Assembly: GCF_001854605.1 (NCBI RefSeq) | Contig: NZ_MKJU01000027.1 | Coordinates: forward strand, 255,468-319,467 | Length of the DNA stretch: 64,000 nt | From: Pseudoalteromonas amylolytica | GTDB lineage: Bacteria; Pseudomonadota; Gammaproteobacteria; Enterobacterales; Alteromonadaceae | Reading direction: 5' to 3' | Shown: in pieces, positions 27,144 through 34,986 of the stretch | Layout: the number at the start of each line of letters is the position of its first letter | How positions within the stretch are numbered: the first letter of the stretch is position 1 | Notes under the pieces: model-generated | What the model saw: only the letters and a program-made list of their open reading frames with translations | Databases searched by the model: none | Told to the model about the DNA's origin: nothing | Made by a program: the position numbers and the translations under genes

Positions 27144-28412
27144 ATGAGTGATAACAAGCGGCAGTACCAACGAAAACAAAAAGCGAGCACCCAACAAGCG
27201 GCTCAGCTGCAAGGAGCAAGCGTATTGGCTGATAATCGGCCGGCATCAGTACAGCGACAAAAGCGCAATACCACAGGGCTGCCTGATAATTTAAAGTCAG
27301 GGATGGAATCGTTATCTGGCATGAGCTTGGATCATGTAAAAGTGCACTATAACTCTAGTAAGCCCGCCATGGTGCAAGCGCATGCTTATGCACAAGGCAG
27401 TGACATTCATCTGGCTCCGGGGCAATCGCATCATTTACCTCATGAATTGGGGCATGTGGTCCAACAGGCGCAAGGGCGTGTTAAACCAACGACACAAGTA
27501 AACGGTATGAACGTTAACGACAATGCTGCGCTTGAGCATGAAGCCACAGTAATGGGCAATAAAGCGTTGCAGCGTGCAAGCCATGACAGATACGCGGGAG
27601 CCAATTTTTCCTTACAACAGCAGCGTTTGAAGACCAGCGAGTTTGCACAATTTAAATCAATGGATAGCGTTGGCCTTGAAGGTATTGGCTACGCCGTCAT
27701 GAGCCGCAAAACTTATCAAAGGTGGCAACATTCAGAGCAGGCCACGGCTCAGTTACATGGCAAATGCGAGCATGGACAAAACATCATTGTTACGCAATTT
27801 CAGGACAAGGAACTTGGCACAAAACAACTCGCAGGCCTAGGTCATAAGGTCAAAGGAGGACTGTTAATTGCTGAGGGTGGATTAACACTTGCTGCAGGGG
27901 TGGCGGTTTTAATTGCTAGCCATTTTGCTCTGTCGGTGCCTGCGATTGCAGCCATTATTGTGGGTGGTTCAAAAATATTGCGTGGTATTTTAACGTACAC
28001 AAGTCAAGGCAAGCCATCGAAATCAGCAGTGGCAATCATGGATGCATGTCGCGCCTTAGAGTCCATTTCGGCAATTGTCGGTGGTGCGTTCTCTGGTAAT
28101 GTCTTTGGTATTGTGTTTGGTGCAATCAAAGCGTTTCGAAGCGCAACTACAGCGTATGCAGATTACCTGCAGAACGTGAAGGATGAACAGGGTAACCATA
28201 AGCATCCAAAACGTATGAAAGCACTAAAATGGTTAAATTCAGGTTTACATGTGCTGGAACTAGTTGCTGCTACAGGGGCGGGGGTCACAGGACTCAACTC
28301 GGGCAAGACGAGCTCCACGATTTTAGGGGGGGCCACGTTGGCGAGTAACCTGCCTAAAAAGGCACGTGCAATTGATCAAGTGAATGATGCCGCGGGGAAC
28401 AATAACAGGTAG
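27144..28412 (+). CDS. DUF4157 protein, candidate eCIS effector with membrane-active C-terminus
   Basis: A 422-residue last gene of the cluster. Residues about 45-145 are the DUF4157 domain, with a metalloprotease-like HELGH at 100-104 and a later LEHEA (E131/E133) as possible third ligand. This domain is strongly associated with eCIS cargo and toxins. The preceding ~40 residues are basic, Gln-rich and probably disordered. After residue 230 the protein becomes rich in Gly/Ala/Ile hydrophobic segments (about 236-280, 302-330 and 365-384), resembling hairpins of pore-forming or membrane-inserting toxins. No signal peptide is seen, fitting delivery through the particle. AAGGAT precedes the ATG. 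The toxin reading is inferred; no activity is shown by the sequence. Confidence 0.75.
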   Translation: MSDNKRQYQRKQKASTQQAAQLQGASVLADNRPASVQRQKRNTTGLPDNLKSGMESLSGMSLDHVKVHYNSSKPAMVQAHAYAQGSDIHLAPGQSHHLPHELGHVVQQAQGRVKPTTQVNGMNVNDNAALEHEATVMGNKALQRASHDRYAGANFSLQQQRLKTSEFAQFKSMDSVGLEGIGYAVMSRKTYQRWQHSEQATAQLHGKCEHGQNIIVTQFQDKELGTKQLAGLGHKVKGGLLIAEGGLTLAAGVAVLIASHFALSVPAIAAIIVGGSKILRGILTYTSQGKPSKSAVAIMDACRALESISAIVGGAFSGNVFGIVFGAIKAFRSATTAYADYLQNVKDEQGNHKHPKRMKALKWLNSGLHVLELVAATGAGVTGLNSGKTSSTILGGATLASNLPKKARAIDQVNDAAGNNNR

Positions 28413-28533
28413 GTGTTATGAAAAAACCCCTTAAACAATGCGTTCGATCAAAGCTGCTTGTATTGCGGCTTGTAGAGTCTACAAAGTACAACTAAATTCA
28501 TTATGGGACTGACTGATACTCTGGAGATTAAGT

Positions 28534-28923
28534 ATGTCACAGCAACACGGATTTTCGATTGGCATTGGTCGCATGAATGACGAATTTGTAATTCACATGA
28601 AGGCATTTGGTACGCTTACTCATGAAGACTATAAAACCATTACCCCGATGCTTGAAGGCGCCTTTCAACAGGTGAAGCACCCACACGTGAAAGTGTTGGC
28701 AGATATGACCCACCTAGAAGGGTGGGAATTGCACGCTGCGTGGGATGATTTTAAATTGGCACTAAAATATGGATCTCATTTTGAAAAGGTCGCTTTAATT
28801 GGCGCACAACCTTGGCAGGACGCGTTGGCTAAAATCGCGGGTTGGTTTATTGGTGCAAAAGTTGAGCAATTTAGTGAGTATTCACAGGCTAAAGCTTGGT
28901 TATTTGAAAATGAAAGAGCTTAA
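28534..28923 (+). CDS. SpoIIAA-like (STAS/SEC14) domain protein
   Basis: A 129-residue single-domain protein with the pattern of the SpoIIAA-like family: FVIHMKAFGTLTHEDYKTI, then KVLADMTHLEGWELHAAWDD, then KVALIGAQPWQDALAKIAGW and a terminal SQAKAWLFE helix. These proteins have an anti-sigma-antagonist-like fold but usually lack the phosphorylatable serine, and their function is unknown. GGAG sits 8 bases upstream. It follows the eCIS cluster by 121 bases on the same strand; co-regulation is possible but unproven. Confidence 0.85.
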   Translation: MSQQHGFSIGIGRMNDEFVIHMKAFGTLTHEDYKTITPMLEGAFQQVKHPHVKVLADMTHLEGWELHAAWDDFKLALKYGSHFEKVALIGAQPWQDALAKIAGWFIGAKVEQFSEYSQAKAWLFENERA

Positions 28924-29160
28924 AACGGCTTTTCACACTGTGTGATTGATTAAGGCGTAGCGTTATCTTCATTAAGTAGTTGAATATACGCAGCGCCTCT
29001 TAATGTGCACAGCGCTTTTTAGCTAGTCTACCTTCGTACCTAAAAAAACCAAAAAATTCAACTAACTGTAAATATGGGGGCTTCATCTCATTGTGATTGT
29101 GGCAGGTCAGTAGTTTGCATAGGCTGATAATTGTACACGTTTCATAATTGGAGTGAGAAT

Positions 29161-30534
29161 ATGCCCAGCAGTAGATCTTTTTCATCCTTATATCGCACAT
29201 TATTGCCGTTTAAGTTTCTGACATTAATTGTTTTTAGTGGCTTTAGCATGGCAAGTGACGCGCTATTTTCTAGCATCTTGCCTATGAAAGAACGCGCTGC
29301 TGTGATTGATGAGTTGACCGCCAAGCGGGTCAGTACTTTGCTACCAAAACTGATGAAGCAAACCAATCTGGATATGTGGGTTTTGATTAGCCGTGAATAC
29401 AACGAAGACCCAGTTCTAAAAACCATGCTGCCAGCCACGTGGCTTTCAGCACGGCGCACCACAATTTTGGTTTTTGCTCTTGATAAGCAAGGGCAGGTCA
29501 ATGCCTATGCAGTTGCCCCTTATAAAATTGGTAATGTATTCAAAAGTGCGTGGGATAAACATACGCAACCCGATCAGTGGCAGGCATTGGTGGACTTGAT
29601 AGACAAGTACCAGCCTAAGCGTATCGGTGTGAATACCTCGAAGCACTGGGCTCACGCAGATGGCTTGGTGGTGAGCGACCAGAAAAAACTATTGGCCAAA
29701 ATACCAGCTAAATATCAGCAGCGTCTAACCTCGGCCGAACGTTTGGCGGTTGGTTGGCTTGAGCAGCGCATCAATGAAGAAATCCCTTATTTTAAACAAG
29801 CCGTTGCCATTGCGCAGGCAATTATTGCGCAAGGCTTTTCTAACGAGGTGATTGAGCCTGGGCAAACCACCACCGATGATTTGGTTTGGTGGCTGCGCGA
29901 ACGCGTTAGAGAATTAAAGCTACAGACTTGGTTTCACCCTAGCGTGTCGATTCAGCGCGCTGATAAACGTCAATTTGACCATGAGTCCAGTTTTACCAAC
30001 GTGGATGGAGACAATGTCATTCAACCGGGCGACTTATTGCATGTTGATTTTGGTATTGTTTATCTGAGATTACACACTGATACACAGCAGCACGCTTATG
30101 TATTAAAAGCAGGCGAAACGTCACCACCTGAATATCTTCAAGCAGCGTTACACTCGGGCAATCAAGTTCAGGACGCGTTAGTTGAACAATTTAAGGCAGG
30201 AAGAACAGGTAACGAAGTACTGAAAATGGCACGCGAAGCTGCAATCGAAAGAGGGCTGAAACCAACCATATATACACATCCTCTTGGTCTGCATGGTCAT
30301 GCGGCAGGCACCACAATTGGCATGTGGGATGCGCAACAAGGTAAACCTGGTGATGGGGACTATCCCTTACACTTAAATACGGCCTACTCAATAGAGTTGA
30401 GCAATGACGTTTATCTAGAAGCGTGGCAAAAGCAAATTCGCATCATGCTAGAAGAAGACGCATTTTTTAATGCTGATGGTGTTAAATATCTAAATGGCAG
30501 GCAAAAACAATTACATATCATAAAGGCGCGCTAA
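29161..30534 (+). CDS. Secreted M24-family metallopeptidase (Xaa-Pro peptidase-like)
   Basis: A two-domain creatinase/prolidase-fold peptidase, expected to remove N-terminal residues next to proline with a dinuclear metal site. The start is placed at the ATG of 29161, which has GGAG upstream and opens a signal peptide (LLPFKFLTLIVFSGFSMAS); an in-frame TTG at 29131 is a worse choice. The C-terminal catalytic part has the metal-site motifs HVDFGIVYLRLHTDTQQ, HPLGLHGHAAG, YSIELSNDV and IMLEEDAFF. The N-terminal domain has the expected WVLISREYNEDP stretch. The export signal suggests periplasmic peptide turnover. A terminator overlaps its stop codon. Confidence 0.88.
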   Translation: MPSSRSFSSLYRTLLPFKFLTLIVFSGFSMASDALFSSILPMKERAAVIDELTAKRVSTLLPKLMKQTNLDMWVLISREYNEDPVLKTMLPATWLSARRTTILVFALDKQGQVNAYAVAPYKIGNVFKSAWDKHTQPDQWQALVDLIDKYQPKRIGVNTSKHWAHADGLVVSDQKKLLAKIPAKYQQRLTSAERLAVGWLEQRINEEIPYFKQAVAIAQAIIAQGFSNEVIEPGQTTTDDLVWWLRERVRELKLQTWFHPSVSIQRADKRQFDHESSFTNVDGDNVIQPGDLLHVDFGIVYLRLHTDTQQHAYVLKAGETSPPEYLQAALHSGNQVQDALVEQFKAGRTGNEVLKMAREAAIERGLKPTIYTHPLGLHGHAAGTTIGMWDAQQGKPGDGDYPLHLNTAYSIELSNDVYLEAWQKQIRIMLEEDAFFNADGVKYLNGRQKQLHIIKAR

Positions 30535-30546
30535 AGCGCCTTATTT
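30523..30546 (+). terminator. Intrinsic terminator of the M24 peptidase gene
   Basis: AAGGCGC (30523-30529), loop GCTAAA, GCGCCTT (30536-30542), followed by ATTT. The stem contains the stop codon of the peptidase gene, so this is an economical Rho-independent terminator. Confidence 0.7.
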
Positions 30547-30633
30547 GTAAGGGGATGTAATAGCAATTCAGGCATATTTGAACTACACATAAGTGGCTAA
30601 TTGTAGCAACGGAGCTGAAAAGTAGGAGGGAAT

Positions 30634-31581
30634 ATGTCTAATTCAGGTCACACAGAGCAAAAAATTTCAAAACGTTCACTTAAGAGCACATGCACCCCAG
30701 AGCCCGCGTTAGGGCCACTGAGCCAGTTACCTGGCGTGTGGAAAAACTCGGGGCAGTTTCATGGGCATGGTTGGAACATGATCGCAGTACCTTTTCCATC
30801 GGGTAATCATGATTACCGTTTACTCAATAACCAATACAACGAAACACTCACTTTTCAACTGGTCGACAAAAATGTGCCTAATCGTGGCATGAGAGGCGAT
30901 CAAGAAGTATTTACCGTAGATTATGTCCAAGCAATCGAACAAATTGCAGCAGCTGATTTTCCAGAATCGGGATTAGCGGGGGAGCCTGGGCTTGCTATCC
31001 ACCATGAACCGGGTTTATGGCTGCACATGAAAGATCACACAACAGGGGACTTAGATATAGCCCGTCTGTCCAGCATTCCGCATGGTGATGCCGTGATGGC
31101 ACTGGGGAAAAGCCAAAAAAACCATACGGGATTCGACATTCCTAGCATTAGTGGGTTGCCAATTGGTGTCAATCAGAACTTGGACAATCCATACCTGCAT
31201 CCATATTTGCACTTCCATGAGCACCTATTCCAAGGTGTGTTTGACCCAACCAAGCCCAACGAGCTGCTCAATCAAGCGATTTTACCTTTCTTCCAGCAAG
31301 ACAAAGTAGAAAGTGTAACGCAGTTGAAAGTTGATTCTGCACTGGCCAGTGGTGGCGTGAACAATATTCCGTTTATCACTCGACAAGCGAATGCAACAGA
31401 AGTGAGCTCTATCTTTTGGATTTATGAGCTTAAAGAAAAGCACCCAAATGGTGAGCCAAAAATGTTGTTGCAATACACTCAAACGGTATTGCTAGAGTTT
31501 TTTGACAGTCCCATTGGGCCTGGCCTTATCAAATGGCCTCATGTGAGTATAAACACACTAGAAAAGCAACCAAGTAAATAG
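30634..31581 (+). CDS. Uncharacterised calycin/heme-binding-like protein (315 aa)
   Basis: Weakly recognised. The N-terminal LSQLPGVWKNSGQFHGHGWN resembles the opening strand of calycin or nitrobindin-type beta-barrels (LPG-x-W-x-G). Later segments such as VFTVDYVQAIEQIAAADF, GLAIHHEPGLWLHM and RLSSIPHGDAVMALG recall a bacterial/fungal family annotated as heme-binding-like or peroxygenase-like. Conserved His residues in AIHHEPG and IPHGD could be functional. There is no signal peptide. AGGAGGG precedes the ATG. It stands alone between two hairpins. Biochemical role is unknown. Confidence 0.6.
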   Translation: MSNSGHTEQKISKRSLKSTCTPEPALGPLSQLPGVWKNSGQFHGHGWNMIAVPFPSGNHDYRLLNNQYNETLTFQLVDKNVPNRGMRGDQEVFTVDYVQAIEQIAAADFPESGLAGEPGLAIHHEPGLWLHMKDHTTGDLDIARLSSIPHGDAVMALGKSQKNHTGFDIPSISGLPIGVNQNLDNPYLHPYLHFHEHLFQGVFDPTKPNELLNQAILPFFQQDKVESVTQLKVDSALASGGVNNIPFITRQANATEVSSIFWIYELKEKHPNGEPKMLLQYTQTVLLEFFDSPIGPGLIKWPHVSINTLEKQPSK

Positions 31582-31589
31582 TGCTAAAG

Positions 31590-31634
31590 AGAGCTTATTG
31601 GCTATCGATTGTATTGTGGTAGTGAGTAAGCTCT
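31590..31634 (+). terminator. Possible weak terminator hairpin
   Basis: AGAGCTTA (31590-31597) and TAAGCTCT (31627-31634) are exact complements with a 29-base loop, followed by ATTTATGTTT. It lies just after the calycin-like gene. The long loop makes it a weak candidate. Confidence 0.3.
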
Positions 31635-31733
31635 ATTTATGTTTGACTGGATTATTCGCCTCAATGAACCGTTGCAAAAATACTTGTTAATCAATATGCT
31701 GCTTTCATCCCGTCGCTACAACATACAAAAAAT

Positions 31734-32132
31734 ATGATTCAAGGATTAAACCATATCACGCTTGCTGTGAGCTGCCTGACACGTTCATTAGCATTTTATA
31801 AGGATGTATTGGGGTTTAAGGCCCATGTTAAATGGCACGGCGGTGCTTACTTGTCTATTGGGGAACTTTGGCTGTGTCTGAGCTGTGGTAAACCTTGCGC
31901 TAGGAATGATTACACACATATTGCTTTTGCTGTGTCACCTTCGGATTTTGAGCGCTTCAGTCGCCGAGTTTTGTCGGCTGGTGTGTCGCAGTGGAAGAAA
32001 AACCAAAGCGAAGGGCTTTCTCTTTATATTTTAGACCCTGATGGTCATAAGCTTGAGTTACACGTAGGTAATTTAGAAAGCCGTCTTAATACATTAAAGC
32101 AAAAGCCCTATGACGGCCTTACTTGGTTGTAA
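31734..32132 (+). CDS. fosA: FosA-like glutathione transferase (VOC family)
   Basis: A 132-residue vicinal-oxygen-chelate protein strongly resembling FosA, the Mn/K-dependent enzyme that adds glutathione to fosfomycin. Equivalents of the known active-site residues are present: metal ligands H7, H62 and E108; T9, Y39, W46 and C48; K88; the potassium loop S92, G94, S96; and Y98 and R117. The closing segment PYDGLTWL also matches the family end. Chromosomal copies are common in environmental Gram-negatives and can be intrinsic resistance genes or act on another electrophile. No clear Shine-Dalgarno sequence is seen upstream. No mobile element adjoins it. Confidence 0.82.
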   Translation: MIQGLNHITLAVSCLTRSLAFYKDVLGFKAHVKWHGGAYLSIGELWLCLSCGKPCARNDYTHIAFAVSPSDFERFSRRVLSAGVSQWKKNQSEGLSLYILDPDGHKLELHVGNLESRLNTLKQKPYDGLTWL

Positions 32133-32461
32133 TGAGATAAATGGAATAAGTTTCATTTTGGCAAGTATTTAACATCTCTAATTAACGATTATAAAGCCTG
32201 TACGCTTAATTACTGTATGTGCCCCATGATGGGTTTTAATTGATATCTTAGCTTTGATCAGATGTTTGTATAAAAATTAATAATATTTTTCTTTTTTTCT
32301 CTTCATTTTAATTTTTATATTACAGAGTAGGTCGCGATTATTAATAATTTTTATGTTATAAAAGGTGCTTGTATTAAGATTGCTATTGTTTGAATTTTAT
32401 TCACTTTATGAAGTTTTATTAATTTATTAGGCTGTTTTGTAGTCAATAAAGGAGCAAAACA
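32133..32461 (+). promoter_or_regulatory. AT-rich upstream region of the double-glycine peptide gene
   Basis: About 330 bases without a gene. It is very AT-rich, especially 32220-32450, with poly-T tracts near 32285-32300. Several promoter-like hexamers are possible, for example TTGAAT in the run before 32400, but none is decisive. It ends with AAAGGAG at 32448-32454, a strong ribosome binding site 7 bases before the peptide ATG. Confidence 0.35.
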
Positions 32462-32617
32462 ATGAAAATAAAACTGAATAAAAAATCTATCAAAGACTTA
32501 AACACCAACAAACAACTAAATGAGCAGCAAACTCAGCAGGTGGGTGGGGGATATACAGCCCCTTGGATGTGCCAACATAGCTATCCAGTATGTTATACAT
32601 CACCGGGTGTCTGTTGA
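32462..32617 (+). CDS. Double-glycine-leader RiPP/bacteriocin-like precursor (51 aa)
   Basis: A 51-residue gene with a very strong AAAGGAG site. It opens with a Lys/Asn-rich leader MKIKLNKKSIKDL, continues with a Gln-rich segment and reaches QQVGGG at 26-30, a double-glycine-type cleavage site. The core that would be released is about 21 residues, YTAPWMCQHSYPVCYT plus SPGVC, with three Cys, several Ser/Thr, Pro and aromatic residues. Similar 'MK-x-KLNKK' leaders occur on ribosomally made peptides in related marine bacteria. A GC-rich terminator follows 18 bases after the stop. No maturase, peptidase or ABC exporter is adjacent, so processing would depend on enzymes encoded elsewhere. Confidence 0.7.
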   Translation: MKIKLNKKSIKDLNTNKQLNEQQTQQVGGGYTAPWMCQHSYPVCYTSPGVC

Positions 32618-32635
32618 TCTGACATATAACCAAAA

Positions 32636-32660
32636 AGGCAGCCAACAGGCTGCCTCGTTT
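32636..32660. terminator. Shared terminator between peptide gene and convergent secreted-protein gene
   Basis: AGGCAGCC (32636-32643), loop AACA, GGCTGCCT (32648-32655): a perfect 8-bp stem. On the plus strand CGTTTGCTT follows; on the minus strand TTTTTGG follows. It can serve both the plus-strand peptide gene and the minus-strand gene that ends at 32680. Confidence 0.75.
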
Positions 32661-32679
32661 GCTTATCTTATTGCACTCG

Positions 32680-33303
32680 CTATTGCTGCTCAGTTTGCCC
32701 CATAGGTGAGAGCAACCTGCCTTTTTCATCTCTTGGTGGCTCTAGCGTGTTATATCTTTCCATCGCTTGCTCTGATAACTGTAAACCTACATCGTCATCA
32801 TAAGATTCGCCACTGGTACTTTTCGTTGTTACGCCTTGGCGACTGATACTACAATATCCTTTTCGTTCAAAATGCGCGTTGCCAAAGAACCAGAGGCTAC
32901 CAAACGCGGAGTTTTCCACCCATTCATGCCAGTGGCCAGCACCGATTTCGGGGCGCGAGTCTTTGACTTGAGTAACCAGCTCCCATTCCATGCCATCATG
33001 GCCGCGTTCGTTCCAGAAGTCACCATACATAAAGACCTGATCACCTTCTTTTTCGGCTACGCCATTCCAGTTGGGGTAAGTATTTGAAACCCAGCGATAG
33101 ATTTCATGTGTACCACTCACGCCTACAAAGTAAAAGCATAGGCCTTGTGTGGCCCAGCGAGCATGAATGGAAGAACGGTCATCGTGGAACGTGATCATCC
33201 ACTGATTACCTTCTTGAGTTAACGTTGGTTTGTAAAGTTGTGCTTGTACTGCTGTGCTTGATATTGCGCACGCAGCTATGCAACATGCTAATAAGCGTTT
33301 CAT
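32680..33303 (-). CDS. Secreted protein of unknown function (207 aa)
   Basis: Family not recognised. The start is set at the ATG of 33303, which has GGAGAG 8 bases upstream and opens a clear signal peptide (RLLACCIAACAISSTAVQAQ). The longer frame to 33435 would add 44 residues ahead of the signal peptide and is rejected. The mature part is rich in Trp, Tyr and Gly (WVSNTYPNWNGVAEKEGDQ, MYGDFWNERGHDGMEWELV, HWHEWVENSAFGSLWFFGN), suggesting a compact beta-fold perhaps binding carbohydrate or another surface ligand. The C-terminal ~40 residues are polar. It is convergent with the double-glycine peptide gene and shares its terminator. Confidence 0.75.
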   Translation of the reverse strand: MKRLLACCIAACAISSTAVQAQLYKPTLTQEGNQWMITFHDDRSSIHARWATQGLCFYFVGVSGTHEIYRWVSNTYPNWNGVAEKEGDQVFMYGDFWNERGHDGMEWELVTQVKDSRPEIGAGHWHEWVENSAFGSLWFFGNAHFERKGYCSISRQGVTTKSTSGESYDDDVGLQLSEQAMERYNTLEPPRDEKGRLLSPMGQTEQQ

Positions 33304-33699
33304 TACGGCTCTCTCCTTATTCCGGTTAACGAATCTCCTTAATGGAGTCCTTTTCAGCGCTGTGTACTTAACACAGTGCGATGCTGTGTTCGAACGGAGG
33401 ATTTGTACACAAAGCGTCGTGCTAAGTATGGTCAAACAAACTTAAGTTGGTGGGATACAGAGAGTGTACTGTTCGAGGTAATCACGCAAAATGGCTTATT
33501 AAGTTTACTCTTTTGAGCGCCATAGACCGGCAAATCGATATCATCAGGTTAAGTAGAAATAATTGCTGCCACTTTAATTAGAGGCAGTCAGTTGAAAGTA
33601 CAGAATTTTCATGAGTAGCCACTGAGCCTGTTAGACAAAGCATGGATCAGATAGCTAGATTTGATGAATTTTTATCAAATTGTGACAAAAAGTAGTAGG
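33304..33699 (-). promoter_or_regulatory. Intergenic region carrying promoter of the 207-aa secreted protein
   Basis: About 400 bases with no convincing gene on either strand. It must contain the promoter for the minus-strand gene starting at 33303 and ends at the terminator of the esterase gene. I see no strong operator or repeat in it. Confidence 0.3.
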
Positions 33700-33727
33700 T
33701 GGTTTACCCAAACTGATAGGTAAACCA
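33700..33727 (-). terminator. Intrinsic terminator of the esterase gene
   Basis: TGGTTTACC (33700-33708) and GGTAAACCA (33719-33727) form a perfect 9-bp stem with a 10-base loop. Read on the minus strand it is followed by CCTACTACTTTTT, giving a U-rich tail. It lies 33 bases after the stop of the esterase gene. Confidence 0.7.
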
Positions 33728-33759
33728 TCGGTTACTTAGGCTTTGTTCTATTGGTATTG

Positions 33760-34905
33760 TTACAGTGATTCTACGCCATTCAACGATTCTACCTTAGACA
33801 TCAGTTGGTTATTCTGGCTTGTGATCTCATGAAGGTAAATAGAGTCATTTGTTTTGGCCAGTTGCAGCGCTTGCTTTGAGGCTGACAACGCTTTAACGGG
33901 CTTGTTATCGAGATTGTAAGCCGTCGCTAAGCTATCCCATAAGATTTCCGATTGAGCAAAGTGTTTTACGCCTTGTTCTAAAATCTCAACGCCCCAAGCG
34001 GTTTTTCCTTCGTAGGCTGCTTTGAGGCCATACACATTGTATTGATGTGCTGATAACGGGAAATTGTAACCGTACTCGCCGCTTATGTGTTGATAAAACA
34101 CTTGTAGTTGCTGCAGTGACATCACGTCAACCTCGGGCACTGCATTCCAATTATGAAATAGTGACTTGAGTGCTTGAGCATTGCCAACCAATGGGGTGCT
34201 GTCATGGGTTTCACCATTAAAGCGCTGACTAAACCAGTGTAAGTTTTTGACTGGCTTCTTCTTTAAGGCATCAAGCATAGCAATATACGAGTCGTTCATT
34301 TCGCCAGGTTCGTTGGCCATACTCAAAAACCAGCGCTTTGGCTGGGTAAGCTGCTCGGTGGACAAATAAGTATCCATCAGTGTTTTTTCATCCCACCAGA
34401 GACTGGGACTAATTGCGATGTGCGCGTTAAACTCGTTCTCATTTTGCAGTGCTAAATAGCTGGTGAATAGTCCGCCCATAGAATGTCCTGAGATCACATA
34501 ATACGGCGCTATCCGATATTTAGATTTTAGGCTTGGGAGTAGTTCTTTGTGCAGGTATCCCTTAAATGCGCTAGCTTGGCCAGAGCGCCCTACAAATTCT
34601 TCATGCTCAGTTGGGGTGAAATATTGTAGACGTTTGTGGGTGCTTACTCCCACCACGACCATTTCTGGCAAAATTGCATAGGTGCTTAAAAACTGTGTAC
34701 TTGCTGCAACGTGTGGAAACTGGGTCGCGCCATCAAGCACAATCAATAGTGGGTAACTAAATGAGCTGGAGTGGGTATAGGTATCGGGGAGTGAAACGCG
34801 CACGGTAGTGGTTTCATCAATGATTTTAGAGGTGATTGAAAAGCGCTCTACATTAGCTTGGCAAATGCTGGTAACAAACGCTAACAAAGCGATGAATGTT
34901 TTCAT
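33760..34905 (-). CDS. Secreted alpha/beta-hydrolase (esterase D/Fes-IroE-like) with C-terminal helical repeats
   Basis: Serine esterase of the putative-esterase (EstD/Fes/IroE) family. The start is the ATG at 34905 with AGGAAAG upstream and a signal peptide KTFIALLAFVTSICQAN; the longer frame adds only nine unlikely residues. The pattern includes VRVSLPDTYTHSSSFSYPLL, LLIVLDGATQFPHV, the nucleophile elbow ISGHSMGGLFTSYLA and a late HDSTP histidine. After about residue 270 the sequence turns into helices with TPR-like character (WGVEILEQGVKHFAQ, SLATAYNLDNKPVKAL), a known arrangement for this family. Substrates in relatives range from ferric enterobactin to simple esters; no siderophore genes are nearby. 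Confidence 0.82.
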   Translation of the reverse strand: MKTFIALLAFVTSICQANVERFSITSKIIDETTTVRVSLPDTYTHSSSFSYPLLIVLDGATQFPHVAASTQFLSTYAILPEMVVVGVSTHKRLQYFTPTEHEEFVGRSGQASAFKGYLHKELLPSLKSKYRIAPYYVISGHSMGGLFTSYLALQNENEFNAHIAISPSLWWDEKTLMDTYLSTEQLTQPKRWFLSMANEPGEMNDSYIAMLDALKKKPVKNLHWFSQRFNGETHDSTPLVGNAQALKSLFHNWNAVPEVDVMSLQQLQVFYQHISGEYGYNFPLSAHQYNVYGLKAAYEGKTAWGVEILEQGVKHFAQSEILWDSLATAYNLDNKPVKALSASKQALQLAKTNDSIYLHEITSQNNQLMSKVESLNGVESL

Positions 34906-34986
34906 GTTCTTTCCTACATTGGGGTATTGCAAGTATTTTCCACAGTCAAATCACAGGGCTTGGCTATGAAAATGACTAGCTCGTCG

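Noticed and set aside
2532..28412. Interpretation of the cluster as a prophage or a type VI secretion system
   Set aside because: No head, portal, terminase, integrase or lysis genes, and no TssJLM membrane complex or ClpV; DUF4255, DUF5908, CIS_TMP and DUF4157 point to eCIS.
28933..28945. Palindrome TCACACTGTGTGA after the SpoIIAA-like gene, considered as a CRP site or terminator
   Set aside because: The spacing does not fit the CRP pattern TGTGA-N6-TCACA, and no T-run follows.
29131..29160. TTG start of the M24 peptidase
   Set aside because: The ATG at 29161 has GGAG upstream and begins a proper signal peptide.
33304..33435. N-terminal extension of the 207-residue secreted protein
   Set aside because: It would bury a good signal peptide behind 44 basic residues, and the ATG at 33303 has a clear ribosome binding site.
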